A stretch of 64,000 bases of DNA from Pempheris klunzingeri (Eukaryota > Chordata > Actinopteri > Acropomatiformes > Pempheridae), in NCBI RefSeq assembly GCF_042242105.1, contig NC_092020.1, positions 25,010,842 to 25,074,841 of the forward strand, written 5' to 3'. Below the pieces are notes generated by a model. The model was not told the origin of the DNA. It saw only the letters and a program-made list of their open reading frames with translations, and did no database searches. Position numbers and translations under genes: made by a program. The number at the start of each line of letters is the position of its first letter. The stretch's first letter is position 1. Positions 35,500 through 52,662 of this stretch are shown here, in pieces.

Positions 35500-37300
35500 A
35501 GAGCTGTGTTTGATTACAGAGGATAAAAGGATTATTGATGTATATTATTGATATATTGATTATATTTGATATATAATCCTCAGTTTATTGTTCAGTTTTC
35601 AGCTCAGATTTCCTGTTTTTGTTTGTCATTGTTAACATTTTTGGGCTGAACTGGGCTTTTTATTTTTTATTGTGGCTGATAAAACGTGATAAAGTAGAAA
35701 TAAATTCTATTGAATTATATGAAAAGGTAGTTTGTGTTTGTTGTTTTTTTTAATTTAGTAGGTTTCTTTCGTTTCCGGTCGAAACTAAAACGTCGTCGGG
35801 ACGAAAAACTGAAGAAACAAACCAGGTGAATCAGAGAACTCGGGTCACACAGGTAACCACTGTCTCCCTTAATTGATACAAACACAATAAAAACACACAG
35901 CATGTAGTATTAGTCAACAAATCAGTATGTAGACTGCAACAGTACTACAAAGTACCAAAAGTAAAAGGTCTCATGAGTAATGTGTAGTATTGGATTATGG
36001 ACTGAAATATTAATAACTGTATTTTCCCTTAATCCTAATAATGATAATAATAATAATAACATAAATACGATAAAGAGGAGCAGAAAGTCAAAATATTTGT
36101 GTAAAGTACTTCAAAATTAGAGAGTAACTGAAGTATTAGAAAGAAACTGATTTATTGTTTTTTAGGGCGTCTTTGCTTTCTTTTTTAATTTAAATTGTTT
36201 GTAAAACTTTATTTTCCAGCAGCTGTTAGTGTAGAGTGATGCATTGTGGGACCTAAAGTCTGAGTGGGTTTTTATCATTAGGTCAGTTTGTTTGTGTTGG
36301 GCTTCATCTTGTGACTCTGAGTCACTTCAGACATTTCTGATGACTCACTGTCACCTGACACAAACTCTGCTGCTGATTGGCTGCTGCAGCATCCACACAG
36401 AGATGATGCCACACCTGAAAAACTTCTGGAAAAATGTAGAGGCACACAAACATCTGGGTCATATGTTTTTACCTCTGAACATTTCAGTTTATGTTTAAGG
36501 ACTGTGGATAAAGTGAAAATAAACTAATCTATTCTTTGCTTGTTCTGAGCTTGTTTTATATTTTTTGAAATCAGAACATTTATTTATGTATAATGATTAA
36601 TTCATAAAATGTTGTGTGTATATCTGGATTTAAAATGTAATATTCACACAGTGTTTAGATGGTTTGACTAAAACAATTATTGTTGTATTTAAAAAATAAT
36701 AATAATAATACAAATTAACTCTCCACAGTGCAACCATTTGACCAGAAATCCCAAATTAATATTCAGTTTAAATCCTCACAGAATATAATAAGATACTTTG
36801 ATCTTATTTCTCATGAGTAAACACATCTAAGGTATCTATTGTCTAATTTATATATCTATCTATCTAAGCTTATTTGACATTTATCAACTATTACAGAGCT
36901 AAACTGATTCATTGATTAAACAGAAAACTAAGCTGTGATTTAATAATAATCATTTAAATCATAAAAACGCCAACATTTTATTTGCTCCAGCTTCCAAAAT
37001 GTGGATATTTGCAAACTTTTAAACCTCACATGTGGACTGTTTGTGACATTTAATAGATTAAAACAGAAAATATTTCATCTTTAATTCACTTTAAATCTAT
37101 TTTAATAGTTTCTTTTATATATTCTTGCAGCTCTGTCTGAATGAACAAACATGACCTGATGTGTGTGAAGTCAACATTAAAACCAGTGGGGTTTATTTTA
37201 TATATTTGTATATATTTATCATATTACTGTAATAATTATATTTCAGTGTTAATGCTGTCCTCCATCCTGCCTTTCATAACGGTGACACAGCGTTATTTAG
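35500..37300. other. AT-rich intergenic region between rnf4 and sqstm1
   Basis: No exon, repeat array or RNA gene could be supported. Short A/T and (AAT)n runs only. Confidence 0.55.
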
Positions 37301-37329
37301 CTTAATATGAACTTTATTCTGTTTAAACC

Positions 37330-37636
37330 TGATTGGTCAGATGACTCAGAGGGGAATTCCGTGGACAAGCCCTCATTGGAAAGTTCTTCGTCATTCCTCG
37401 GCCTCTCATTGGTCGTGTGGGCGGGACTCTGTCGGTGGACCAATGGGAGGCCGCGTTCTCCCGACGACGGCGTCGTCTACCGCGGAAGTAAACACGAAGG
37501 AGTCCGGGAGGATTTAAAGCTGCGTCACAAAGTTTCCCACTTTATCGCAGAGTCTGAAAGTCTCTAGAAGTGTGTGTTTTTTGTCCGCAGTCTGGTTCAG
37601 CCGAGAGTCTGTGGTGCAGCCGGTAACTGGTGCAGG
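37330..37636 (+). promoter_or_regulatory. sqstm1: sqstm1 promoter / 5' UTR
   Basis: CpG-richer than its surroundings. Contains AP-1 type TGACTCA at about 37342-37348, CCAAT motifs in both orientations ('gaccaatggg' about 37438, 'tgattggtc' about 37330, 'cattggtc' about 37408) and a GC-type 'gtgggcggg' at about 37417. In mammals p62 is induced through NRF2/ARE sites. A full ARE was not identified here. Confidence 0.4.
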
Positions 37637-41604
<3,968 letters not shown>

Positions 41605-41780
41605 CAATATCACCATCTAAACTAATACAGATATTCCTGTTGTTTCCTGTAACCTGAGTTTATGATCTGTCATCTGATTACTGTCATCATTAATCAATAC
41701 TTTCTCTCATTAATCAGTGCTTTAACTCCTTGATTCCTGCTTTATAATTCATCTTATTTCTGTTTTGTGTTACTCTGACC

Positions 41781-41786
41781 AATAAA
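41781..41786 (+). terminator. Polyadenylation signal of sqstm1
   Basis: AATAAA about 180 nt after the sqstm1 stop. Confidence 0.7.
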
Positions 41787-41799
41787 AACATTAAGAACT

Positions 41800-42705
41800 G
41801 AAACTGTCTGACTTCTTAAACTAATAATGATCACGTTAAATGTTAGAAAATAGATTTATTGATCTGGTATCAGGTTCTGGTAGGTTTTCACACAGTGGAC
41901 TACAAATTGAGTCTCATTTCATAATCTTAATTATAAACACTGACAGTATTAATATGTACAGTATAATATAAACATGGTTGCCACTCTTAATGATTAAGGA
42001 CTTATTATTTCAAAATAAAGGGCCACTAATTCACACTGATGTGTACTACTGTAATCCAGCATAACACTTGAATAATTCATCTACATTAGCCGGGACAAAA
42101 CATAATCTTATTCCATCAGGATGAAGTTTTGCAAGACTAACGTGGTTTTGTTCCAGGACTTTTAACACAGTAGAAAGTGGTTCAAATCCTGGTGAGACCA
42201 ACAGTAAATTACATTAATTTATCTCTTAGCTTAGATGTTTCAGTTTTCTTTTATTACCATTTCTTTTATTAGGAAAAGATCAAAGATTTGGTTGAAATAA
42301 TAAGTGTGATACAAATATGACAGGCAGATTAAATATCTTCTTTCCAATGTGCACCTGGTTGTAAATAGCATCCAACTTAATACAAAACTTTTTGTAATGG
42401 GATTTTATCTTAAATCTGTCCAGTGTCTAGTATTAGAGTATTAGTATGTTCAGTAAAGTTTATTATTATTATTAGTATAGTATACATTCAATAGTATAAA
42501 ATCTGGAGAGATTAAAACAAAGACAATTAAATGTTTGTGGTACAAAGTGTTTACGTGAGGATTATTCTACGTTTGTCTGAACATACACGGTGAATAGATC
42601 ATTTAAATTATATGGAAACGATTGGTTGATTAACCGATTAGTGGAATCAACAAAAACCTGAGTATTAATATAACAGAAAGTGAGAATTTTACCTCCAGAG
42701 TTTGT
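41800..42705. other. Convergent intergenic region sqstm1 / mrnip
   Basis: AT-rich, no exon seen. TTTATT at 42459-42464 could be the minus-strand polyadenylation signal of mrnip (about 245 nt from its stop). Confidence 0.5.
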
Positions 42706-45700
42706 TTACATCCTCTCAGCTGTTAGAAACTCGTCGTCGAAGCTAAACTCTTCTCCACTTTCAAACATGGAGGAAACAGGAAGCAGGGGGCGGGGCATGT
42801 CCGAGGGCGGGGCATGGCTGATACAGGACCTAGAGGCACCTCCACCCACTGACTGACTCCGCCCACTGACTGAAGGCTCCTCCCCCTCCTTCACCTGACA
42901 GTCCGAACTGAGGAAACGAGCCCACCTGGAGACTGAACCAGCACCCACACTGGGAGGATCTATGGTCTTCTTACTGGGACGATCAATACTGGTCTTACTG
43001 GGACGATCGATACTCTTCTTACTGGGTGGGCTGGTGCCGTTGTGGTCCAGACTGGTGGTTCTGGTTGCGGCTGAGGGTCTGACAGGTTTCATCATAGCAC
43101 TGGACCAGTTGGACTGCAGACAGAAGAAGTCAGGAGATTAAAGGGTTTGATTCTTTAAAGGAACAGTTCAACATATAATAAACTTTATTATGTGGAGTTC
43201 CTCTGGGAAACATCCTGGGTTCCCTGTTCTTCTTATTACACCTCGTAAATTTAACTTTACAGGTAAATATGATGGTAAAACCCTCCTTACTTTCCCTTCA
43301 GACAATCTAAATATTAGACTGACAACAACATAGAACTGAAACGATCAGACAATTAATAGATTCATTGATTAATCAGCAACTATTTTGAAAATCAAATCTT
43401 TTAAACAAAAATGCATAAAAATGTCTCATTCCAGCAACTTAAATGTGAGGATTTACGTTTTTTCTCTGTGAAATGAATATCCATTATCAATCAATTTGAG
43501 CTCTGGGAAACATACATTTCATACACCAAATTAAAAATCAATTAGTCAAGAAAATAAATAATAATGAAAATAATTATTAGTAGCAGCTCTACAGAGGGAG
43601 AACGTATTAGCCTAGCTTAGCATAATAACTGGAAGCAGGGAGAAGGTGTTAGCCTAGCTTATTAACAAAAGCTCCACATCTGTCACTGAACTGAGTGTAT
43701 TATTAGTTTCTTCATTGATAATAAATGTTGGGATGTTACCTGTTCAGGTGTGTGGCTGCCCTGTCCTCTTCTGGCTGTCCATCCTTCTCTTCTTTTCCTC
43801 TTTCTGTCACAACACAACACAGGATGCTGAAATGAGGCCTGATTTGTGTCTCACCTGTCCATCACTACAGGTTTGTTTTAAAAAAAACACTCTGCTGAAT
43901 GACAGGTAGGTGGGCGTGGCCTCCAACAATATAAACACCTTCTAAAGTCACACCTGTCAGTCATGTTGTTGCCATGGAGCTGCTGCCTGTCCATCAAAAC
44001 ATCCTCCTCTTCCTCCTCCTCCTCCTCCTCTGGCTCAGCCTCCTCAGGTGTGTCCAGGTATTTGCTCCAGCGGCTCACCTGACTCTGTATCACCTGAGTT
44101 TGTGTCACCTGGAGACAATTTTACAGCCTCCATTAGATATTTTCAAATATCAGAGCAGAAAAACTAAATTGAGATGTTTTAGGACTTTGGGAAGCACAAC
44201 ACCTGTGTTTGTGTTTGTGTGTGTGGGTGTGTGTGGGTGTGTGTGTGTGTGTGTGTGTGGTCACCTGGTCGTGCTCCTCGGGTTCATCCTGTCCATCTAC
44301 CTCCACCTGCTTCCTGTTAACAACCATCAAAACATCAGGTGAGAACACCTGTGTAAACAGGTGGAGGGTGACGCATATTTGGACAAATAAAAAATAAAAA
44401 AAAAGCTCTTGTGTGATGTGGGAGAGGTTGGTTACCATAGTGACAAGGCATGCTCCTCCTCCTCCATCATGGCTCCTCTCATGGCGTTCAGCTTCTGAAC
44501 ATGGCGTCTGCAGTCGGCCCCGGAGCCCCGCCCAAACTCCTGTCAACCGATCAGCACACAGGTGACAACGCAGCCTCGCTTCATGACGCTCTGAACACCT
44601 GCTGTTACCTGTTGGTGCGAGTCAGCTTTGACCAGACTTCTAAATAACAGTTTGATTAAATTTAAGGCCAAATTTGCAATAAAAATAAATATCAAATGTG
44701 AAAATATCTGTCAGTGACATTAATCACTAAAACTGTCACAGATGTTGACTGGATGACAAAGACGTCTGAAGTCGATTCTGCAAAACATTAATTAAGTGGA
44801 TTTTCTTTCCAAAAAGGAATTTCAGACTATTTTTTTAAGGCCTTTCATGAAACTTATCTCTCTATGTACAGTAAAAAAGTAAGAAATAAACTACAACAAT
44901 AAGAATAAGAACAAGAATGTATGAATGTGCGAGACTAAAGACTGAAAAAAGTGATCAATCTTGGACCGCCTACTTAAGTCAGTTGGAACAGTTTCTCTAT
45001 ATTGGAGAATTATGAAGAATCTAAAAACTGTTGTTGCAGAAGACGTTAATCTATTTAGTGACTCTCCAGTTTAATTATAATAAATCAGCTGCACGTTGGA
45101 GAGCTCTGATTTAATCATCCAGCAGATTTAAACACTCATGTGCACCTTTACAACAGTGAAAACCCTTTAGACACCTTAACACACCTGGTAACACCCTCAC
45201 TGGTTAAACGTGTTAGATTGGTTTATGTGCCAGAGTCCTGTCTCCACCATGTGTCTTCTTATTGATAAACTCTGCCCTGCCCTGCCCTAGAGCAACAATT
45301 AGTCGATCACTCAACTGATCAGTGCACAGAAAGATCATTTGCAACTATTCTAATGGCTGATGAAGTCTTTTAGTTTCTTTTTTTAAAGCAAAAAGGCCAA
45401 AAAATACTGTTTTTTTTCATCAGATTAATTGTTAATGCCACTCACATAAAGGAATAGTTCCACTGGTTTTTGTAGCCTTCTGATTAGAGCAGCAATGGTT
45501 AAGTTGTCAACTACCAAATTAACCAGCAGCAAACAGCAGACAGACCCAGTTAGAGACCAGCTGGTGAACATAGTGAAGCATTTAGCAGCTAAAGAGACAA
45601 ATATTCCCCTCAGGAGATATTTAACATAGCAACTTAAAAGGTGATGGCATGTCAGCGCCGTGTTCACATCTTGTTTCTGCTAAAATCAAGCGTTAGTTGT

Positions 45701-46485
45701 ATTCTGACCTTGAGCAGCGACTGTTTCTCTCCACACATTTTACAGCTCCATCGTTTCACCTTCTTCACCTGACAGACAGAACACACAGTCAGTTCAGTAG
45801 TCTTTACAGAAATTACAAGTTTTAATGAGTTTACTTCTCATCGCAGAGAATTATTTGACCGTGTTGTCAGGAAAACAAAACAAAAACAGAATATTCTTTT
45901 ATTTCTACACTGATTTTAATTCTCTTTTCTCAAACAAACAATGAAAAAAGCAACATGTTCATCAAGTGTTACAGAAACTTTTCCCAGTTGTTTTAAAGAT
46001 CATATTTTTGTTGTGTACTGTAAAGTTTTGTAAAAACAAACTGTCTACATCTTAAAGTCCTGAAGCATTAGTGATAACTTTGTAATTATTCTAAATTACT
46101 AAGAATTACTTACAAACAGCTATGATGGTACAATTCACTGAAAGCAGTTAGCCTTTAGCCTCACTGTTAGTTCAGTAGTTGCATCGGTTAGCCTTTAGCC
46201 TGACTGCTAGCTATTAGCTTGGCTGTTAGCCATTAGCCGGACTGTTCGCCTTTAGCCTGACTGTTCGCCTTTAGCCTGACTGTTAGCCATTAGCTTGGCT
46301 GTTAGCCATTAGCCGGACTGTTCGACTTTAGCTTCACTGTTAGCCATTAGCTTGGCCGTTAGCTTTTAGCGTCACTGTTAGCACGTAGTTCAGTTTATCT
46401 CTGTGTGTTTTACATAATGTGCTACCTGTTGAACCTGGAAGCTCTGACAGGAGAAACAGCGGAGGACGTGAAACTCCTGAACCAT
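42706..46485 (-). CDS. mrnip: MRN complex-interacting protein
   Basis: Nuclear factor that helps the MRE11-RAD50-NBS1 complex in DNA damage signalling. Exons 46426-46485, 45709-45768, 44436-44539, 44265-44313, 43954-44108, 43740-43803 and 42706-43113, giving 900 nt and 299 residues (human about 343). N-terminal zinc module RCFSCQ (C10, C13) ... WSCKMCGEKQSLLK (C29, C32), then GRGSGADCRRHVQKLN, the family signature. Middle: SRWSKYL and a poly-Glu run encoded by (CTC/CTT) repeats near 43996-44037, then a basic KRKRR patch. C-terminal exon is low-complexity, with triplicated 'SIDRPSK'-type repeats, and ends in an acidic FDDEFLT motif. The two N-terminal exons are exactly 60 nt each. Adjacent to sqstm1 as in mammals. 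Confidence 0.93.
44207..44260. repeat. (GT)n microsatellite next to an mrnip splice donor
   Basis: About 50 bp of GT/GGGT repeats starting four bases inside the intron downstream of the exon 44265-44313. Confidence 0.9.
44540..45708 (-). other. mrnip intron 2
   Basis: AT-rich. No exon or clear repeat family seen. Confidence 0.5.
46136..46385. repeat. Minisatellite of 'gttagcctttagcctgact' words
   Basis: About 250 bp of irregular 20-40-bp units in mrnip intron 1, ending roughly 40 bp from the exon 1 donor. Confidence 0.9.
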
Positions 46486-46700
46486 GACGATCAGATAGGA
46501 AACGGCTCCGGTTCTGGTTCTGGTTGTGGTTCTGCTCCTGCGGCCGAGATTTCCCGGGTCTGTTTTGAACCGCGGTCATACGTCACACATACGTCACGGC
46601 GGCAGCAGCCTATCAGAGCAGAGCGCCTCCTGCAGGCCGGAAGACATCAGCACTGATTCTGTTTATTAGCCAATAACAGTGTCAGTGTGTTGATCCTCTA
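46486..46700 (-). promoter_or_regulatory. mrnip: mrnip promoter region
   Basis: Contains two TACGTCAC CRE-like sites (about 46578-46585 and 46590-46597), a CpG-richer stretch and a CCAAT-type site ('agccaataac' about 46668). Motif evidence only. Confidence 0.4.
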
Positions 46701-49104
46701 TTTGAATTATGCCACCAATCAATAAACCTGATTTACTCAATTAACATAAATATATGGAGGAAAAACTGGGGTATTAGAAGTATAAATCATAATCTGTTCA
46801 CATTATTTTAACTTTTTCCCTGAAGATCAAAGGAAAAACGAAACATTTATCCCTTTAGATTTGATTTTAGAATAAAACGTGTTATATATTTCTCAATATT
46901 GTGCTGATACAATAGATATAAATTATGTGTGAAAGTTTGGATTAAAAATGTACAATAATTTTAAACAATTATTTAATGTTTTCCTGAAATAATTCATGCT
47001 TGAATCCATCTTTAATTAAATGTTTAAGTCTGACTGCAGCTTTAACCTTTCAAATCAATAAACATGACACCACAGAGGAAGAAAATATAATGAATTTCCA
47101 TAAGTGTTTATTAGACAAGAGAATACAGATCAACGACTGATCAATAAAATGGATTTTAAAAGCAGATTGATGAATAAATACAATGACGACAACAGAGAGA
47201 GAAAAAACGGAATAAAAACACTGAAACGTCCTCTGACATCGTTGCCTAAACAAAAAGTAAACAGCAGTGATGTCATCAGAAATAGGCAGCAGAGACACAC
47301 AAACAAGGCTTCAGTGACGTCAAAATAAAAGTCTTCAGGTGTGAACTCACCTGAGTGATCAGGTAACGTGAGTTTATTCAGGTAATACGACCTCATTAAC
47401 ATACAGTTAATATATCTGAACTGTACAGAAGGAAACTAAAACTTTTGAACATGAAACAAGTTCATTTTTAATTTCTTTAGGTAAGTGTTCACTTCCTCAT
47501 TCAGTCATGTTTTATGTAGCAGTGTCCATAAAGTTTTATTTTCTAAAAATAATATTAAAAATTCTCCCAGTTGAGTTGATTTGTACTACGGCGTATCAAG
47601 GTCACTGTAAGTTACAAACAAAAAAAGGGAGTAATAGTTTAAGAAAAAACTCTGTGATTAATGACATAAATTTACAAGAAAAAAACTCAAATATTCTGAG
47701 ATTAAAATTGTAAATTCACGAGAAAATCTCATAAGAAAAAATTTAAATGTTCTCTAAGATTAAAGTTGTAAATTTAAGAGAAAAAACTTAAATGTTCTCT
47801 AAGATTAAAGTTGTAAATTTAAGAGAAAAAACTTAAATGTTCTCTAAGATTAAAGTTGTAAATTTATGAGAAAAAACTTAAATGTTCTCTAAGATTAAAG
47901 TTGTAAATTTATGAGAAAAAACTTAAATGTTCTTCTAAGATTAAAGTTGTAAATTTATGAGAAAAAACTTAAATGTTCTCTAAGATTAAAGTCGTACATT
48001 TATGGAAAAAAAACCCTCAAATTGTCTTAAAAACACGTCGTCGTTCAGAATACACGACGAGCGGCAGTGCTTGGGGTGTGAATCGAATTTATGACTACAA
48101 TCTCAAAGAATATTAAAGTTTTTTCCTTGTAGATTTACAACTGTAATCTCGACTATTCTGGGTTTCTCCTCAGAATATCACATTTCTCCCCCGACTCTGT
48201 AATTTTCTTTGTTTTACCTGTAATGGCCCTGATACGCCATCGTACATTTCTGGTAACATAAATCAGCTTTTATTTTGTTACGTCAGGTGATTGGACCCTG
48301 GTTCACTTGTCTGCAGGTCTAGTTTTCTCCCATTTCTGCTTCATTTACAGAAATAAATCATTTATATCACAAAAATGTAGATTTTTTCTTCTAACTAAAC
48401 TACAAGATGTTTTCACTTGTTTTAAGACAAAGAGGTTTTTGGACTTACACACAGAAGTTATGTGACTTTGTCTTTTTAGCTTGTGAGAAAAAGTTGGTTC
48501 AACATGTAAAAAGAAGAAAATTAAAACACCAAGTTTTGGGACTTTAGGGCTTCCGTAGTCTTTTAGCATACTGCTCACCTGCTTCACCTGCTCATCTGTT
48601 AGTGTTTGCACATCAGTTACAGTCTGTTTATATACACATCTGATCCTCCTCCTGATCCACCTGCTGGTCCTGGTGGGCGGGGCCTGTGTTTACCTGCAGT
48701 AAAAATCCAGGTGTGCATTTATGATTATTATTTGTTAATTTGTTGCTCTTCCTTCACCTTTTTCACATTAAAAGCCTCCATAATCAACCTCCCCCTGAAG
48801 GGCTTTAACTGTGAAACAGCCTGCAGGAAGTGATGAGTTGTATTAAAGGTCACCTGGACTCATAACAGAAGTGGCGTCGGCTGATTGTTGGTTCAGTGTC
48901 ACGGAAGATTATTCGAAGGTGTTTCTTCTCTGTGTCTCAGCAGGACCCACCAGCCAATCAGAGCCCGGGTCTGTCAGAGTGACATCAGCTGGGACGAGCC
49001 AATCAGGAACTGATGTGACATCTGATCAGCGTACTGGGAATGATTCATCTGAGCGGAGCGCAGCCACCGCCTCAGCCTCAAACACACACAGGAGAACAGG
49101 TGGA
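46701..49104. other. Interval between mrnip start and tbc1d9b stop
   Basis: AT-rich. Contains the 45-bp array described separately. The right side is presumably the tbc1d9b 3' UTR (minus strand). No additional exon supported. Confidence 0.5.
47640..48005. repeat. 45-bp minisatellite, about 5-6 copies
   Basis: Unit contains 'aagattaaagttgtaaattt' followed by 'gagaaaaaacttaaatgttc'. Degenerate at both ends, with partial inverted words after 48080. Confidence 0.9.
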
Positions 49105-49200
49105 GGTGAGTCAGGTGGTCAGGTGCAGGAGAGACAGGTGGTCAGGTGGAGGAGAGACAGGTGGTCAGGTGCAGGAGAGACAGGTGGTCAGGTGGAGGAG
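49105..49200. repeat. ~23-bp minisatellite abutting the tbc1d9b stop codon
   Basis: About four units alternating 'caggtggtcaggtggaggag' and 'caggtggtcaggtgcaggag' plus agaga. The array ends two bases before the TGA (minus strand) at 49203-49205. Confidence 0.92.
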
Positions 49201-49202
49201 AC

Positions 49203-50204
49203 TCAACCAGAGTGCTGAGTGAGTTCATGGTCGGAGGCGGAGCTTGTCTGACGCTCCACCACCCGCTGGGCCTTACAGGCAGCCATCTTGCTCTGGATGT
49301 CCCTCTTCCTCTCGAAGTAGTCGACGAGCGGCGGCTCCGTCAGCAGCGACGCCAGCACCTGCTCGAAGGTGATCGACCAATCAACATCCAGCACGCTGCC
49401 CCGCCTCTGCTCGCTGCTGCCAATCAGCACGGTGTCGTCTGCAATGTCCTCGCACTGCAGAGAGCCGGAGCTCACCACCGAGTACGACGACACCGACGTG
49501 TCGTCTTTGGTTTCCTCGTCGGACGTCTGCAGAGCCGGCGGCTCCAGCTGAGCGTCAGCCAGAGCCTGGCACACCTGAGACTCACCTGAGCCCCCCTCGC
49601 CGGGCCCCTCCTCTGCCTGAATGTCGGGGGGCGTGGCCTGTGCGGTGGGCGGGGGCTGCGTAGCGCCGTTGTCGTTCTTCTTGTTGCCGTTGTTGAACTT
49701 CTTGCCGACCTCTCCGATGCGCAGCAGCAGGCTGGCGACGGTGGCGATGGAGTGATAGAGCTGCTGCTCAGAGGGCTCCTCACTGAACATGTTGTACAGA
49801 GTCTTACACAAGTCTATGAACTGCTCCTACACACAGACAGGCAGAGAGAGAGAGACGGGTCAGGACTGAGAGAGAGAGATCAGTACTGAGAGAGAGAGAG
49901 ACAGGTCAGTACTGAGAGAGAGAGACAGGTCAGTACTGAGAGAGACAAAGAGAGAGAGAGAGGGAGACATGGGTCAGGACTGAGAGAGAGAGACAGGTCA
50001 GTACTGAGACAGAGAGAGAGAGACAGGTCAGTACTGAGACAGAGAGAGAGAGAGAGAGAGAGAGACAAAGAGAGATAGGTCAAGACTGAGAGAGAGAGAC
50101 AGGTCAGTACTGGGACAGAGAGAGAGAGACGGGTCAGTACTGAGAGAGAGAGAGACAAAGAGAGACAGGTCAGTACTGAGACAGAGAGAGAGAGACGGGT
50201 CAGT

Positions 50205-50253
<49 letters not shown>

Positions 50254-50350
50254 TCAGTACTGAGACAGAGAGAGAGAGACGGGTCAGTATTGAGACAGAG
50301 AGAGAGAGAGACAGGTCAGTACTGAGACAGAGAGAGAGAGACGCGTCAGT

Positions 50351-50387
<37 letters not shown>

Positions 50388-50458
50388 TCAGTACTGAGAC
50401 AGAGAGAGAGAGAGACGGGTCAGTACTGAGAGAGAGAGAGAGAGAGAGACGGGTCAGT

Positions 50459-50492
<34 letters not shown>

Positions 50493-52622
50493 GGGTCAGT
50501 ACTGAGAGAGAGAGAGACAGGCCGATACTGGGGCAGCTTAGTAATAGTAATACATTTGTGACCCTGGTCTCCTCACCTGGTTCATCCGGGGCAGGTCTTT
50601 GATGGTCTCCGTCTTAGGTTCCTTCTCTTTGGCCCACATCCTCAGGTAGTACCTGTAGTCCTTCACCTTCTCCTCTGAAACAAGAGGGTCAGAGGGGTCA
50701 GAGGGTCAGACGGTCAGAGGGTCAGAGGGGTCAGAGGGGTCAGAGGGGTCAGAGGTCAGGGGTCAGAGGGGTCACAGGTCTACTGAGTATTACTGATGTA
50801 AATATATGTATTATTTTATTGACAAACCTACACGAGGCGATAATGTAAACCAACTGCTGAAGCTAACTAGCTTAGCAGACCTCAGTAGCTTTTGAACTTC
50901 ATGTCAGCAGTAGATGGGGCATTTACCTTTCCTCTCCTCGCTGTCTACGCCTCCATCCTTCCCCTCCTCACCTGCACACAGACAAGAAACCATCTTCATC
51001 ATCACCACCACCACCACCACCATCATCACCACGGCAGTTTGTTAAACATGTTGGTTAAGTTTGAAATAAAGAGATGAAAAGTGTTTAAATCATTTGTTAG
51101 TTAAAGCGACAGACAGTTCCAGGACTTTTCCTGCTCTGATGTCCAGCATGTCACTCATCTGGCCCCCCCCCCCCACCAGTGATGTCAGGGGAGGGCGGGG
51201 CCAGAGGGGAAACATGTCAGCCTACAGAGCAGCAGCAGGTTTCCTCAAACCACAAAGACACAAACCTGACGTCACGTCCTGCTGCCCCAAACTGTCCATA
51301 TCAGACATGAAGGAAGATTCTGGAAGGAGACATCACACAAAGGAGAAAAAGAAGACGAAGAAGAAGAGGGAGGAAGTGAGGAAGAAGGAGGAGAAGAGAT
51401 CGGGCAGCATGTGAGCAAGAAAGCAAACATTAAAATCTGTAAATGAGAAGGATTTTCATGTAAATCAGTTTTATATTTGCTGGATGTTTCTATAATCCTG
51501 AATCACTGAACTTAATCAAACGTTTTCCCTCACACGATAATTTCAGACCGACTAACTCCTCTTCAGTCTGTTCATTTATTGTTTGTCCTCGTCCACGATT
51601 TATAAATCTGTGATGTCCTTGAAGGACGAAACGAACACTGACTGCAGAGATCGGCCGTGAGCAGAGCGAACAGAACGGAGGCTCAGTTTGACGTTAGGAC
51701 TTCGAAAGAACACCGCTGTAGTAGAAATACTGCAGTGAGGATGTGTTTACCTCGTGGTACGTCCTCAGTGAAGAAGTGCGTGGCCTCCAGAGCGGACTCG
51801 GCCTCCTCAGGACACAGAGCTGCGACACAGACAGACAAACAGACAGATGAAGCCTCGTGGTATTCAGTCTGGCGACCTGACCTCCAGACTGCCGCCATGT
51901 CTGGAGACGGTGCTGCTAAATCTAACGACTCGGAGCATCAGTGCGACCTGCAAATATCGCTCCCGATGTTTATCTATTTGTTCATTTTTTGGAACCCTTT
52001 ATCTATAAGGGTTTTCTCCATTTATAAAAATAAGACTATTATCATTTCAAAGTGTTTGTATGGGAAAAATAAGGAAAGCTGGAAAGAAACAAGGAGCAAA
52101 ACCAACAACAGACAGAATAAATAAAACTGAACTGTCTGCAAATCATCTATCAGCCACTATTTGGCTGTTTGGTGGCTGAGTGGTTTAGTAACAGGACTGT
52201 CATCCAGGAGAATGAGGTTAAAAACCAGTTTAAAAACAGTAAATTACACACATTTATTTCGTTATTATTATTATTTCAGTGTTTCAGGGTTTTCAGTGGT
52301 AGTTTGGTTAGGTTTAGGCACCAGAACTACTTGGTTAGGTTTAGGAAAAGATGATGGTTTGGATTAAAATAATACGTCAAATACAAATATAAAAGGCGCC
52401 CGGGTGTAAATAGCTACACTGGCTATTTACATCCAGGTGTGAATAGTGTTGTTGACGACTGACACTCAGGTGCAAACAGCATCTGGCTAAATAGAAATAA
52501 AGAATTAAAAAAAAGAGACTCCAAATGGCCAATAGGGCCAATAAAGAGCAAGACTGGACTTTCTGAAAATTGTCCATTTATCACCAAAACATTTATTATT
52601 ATTTATTAGTAATACAGCCAAA

Positions 52623-52662
<40 letters not shown>

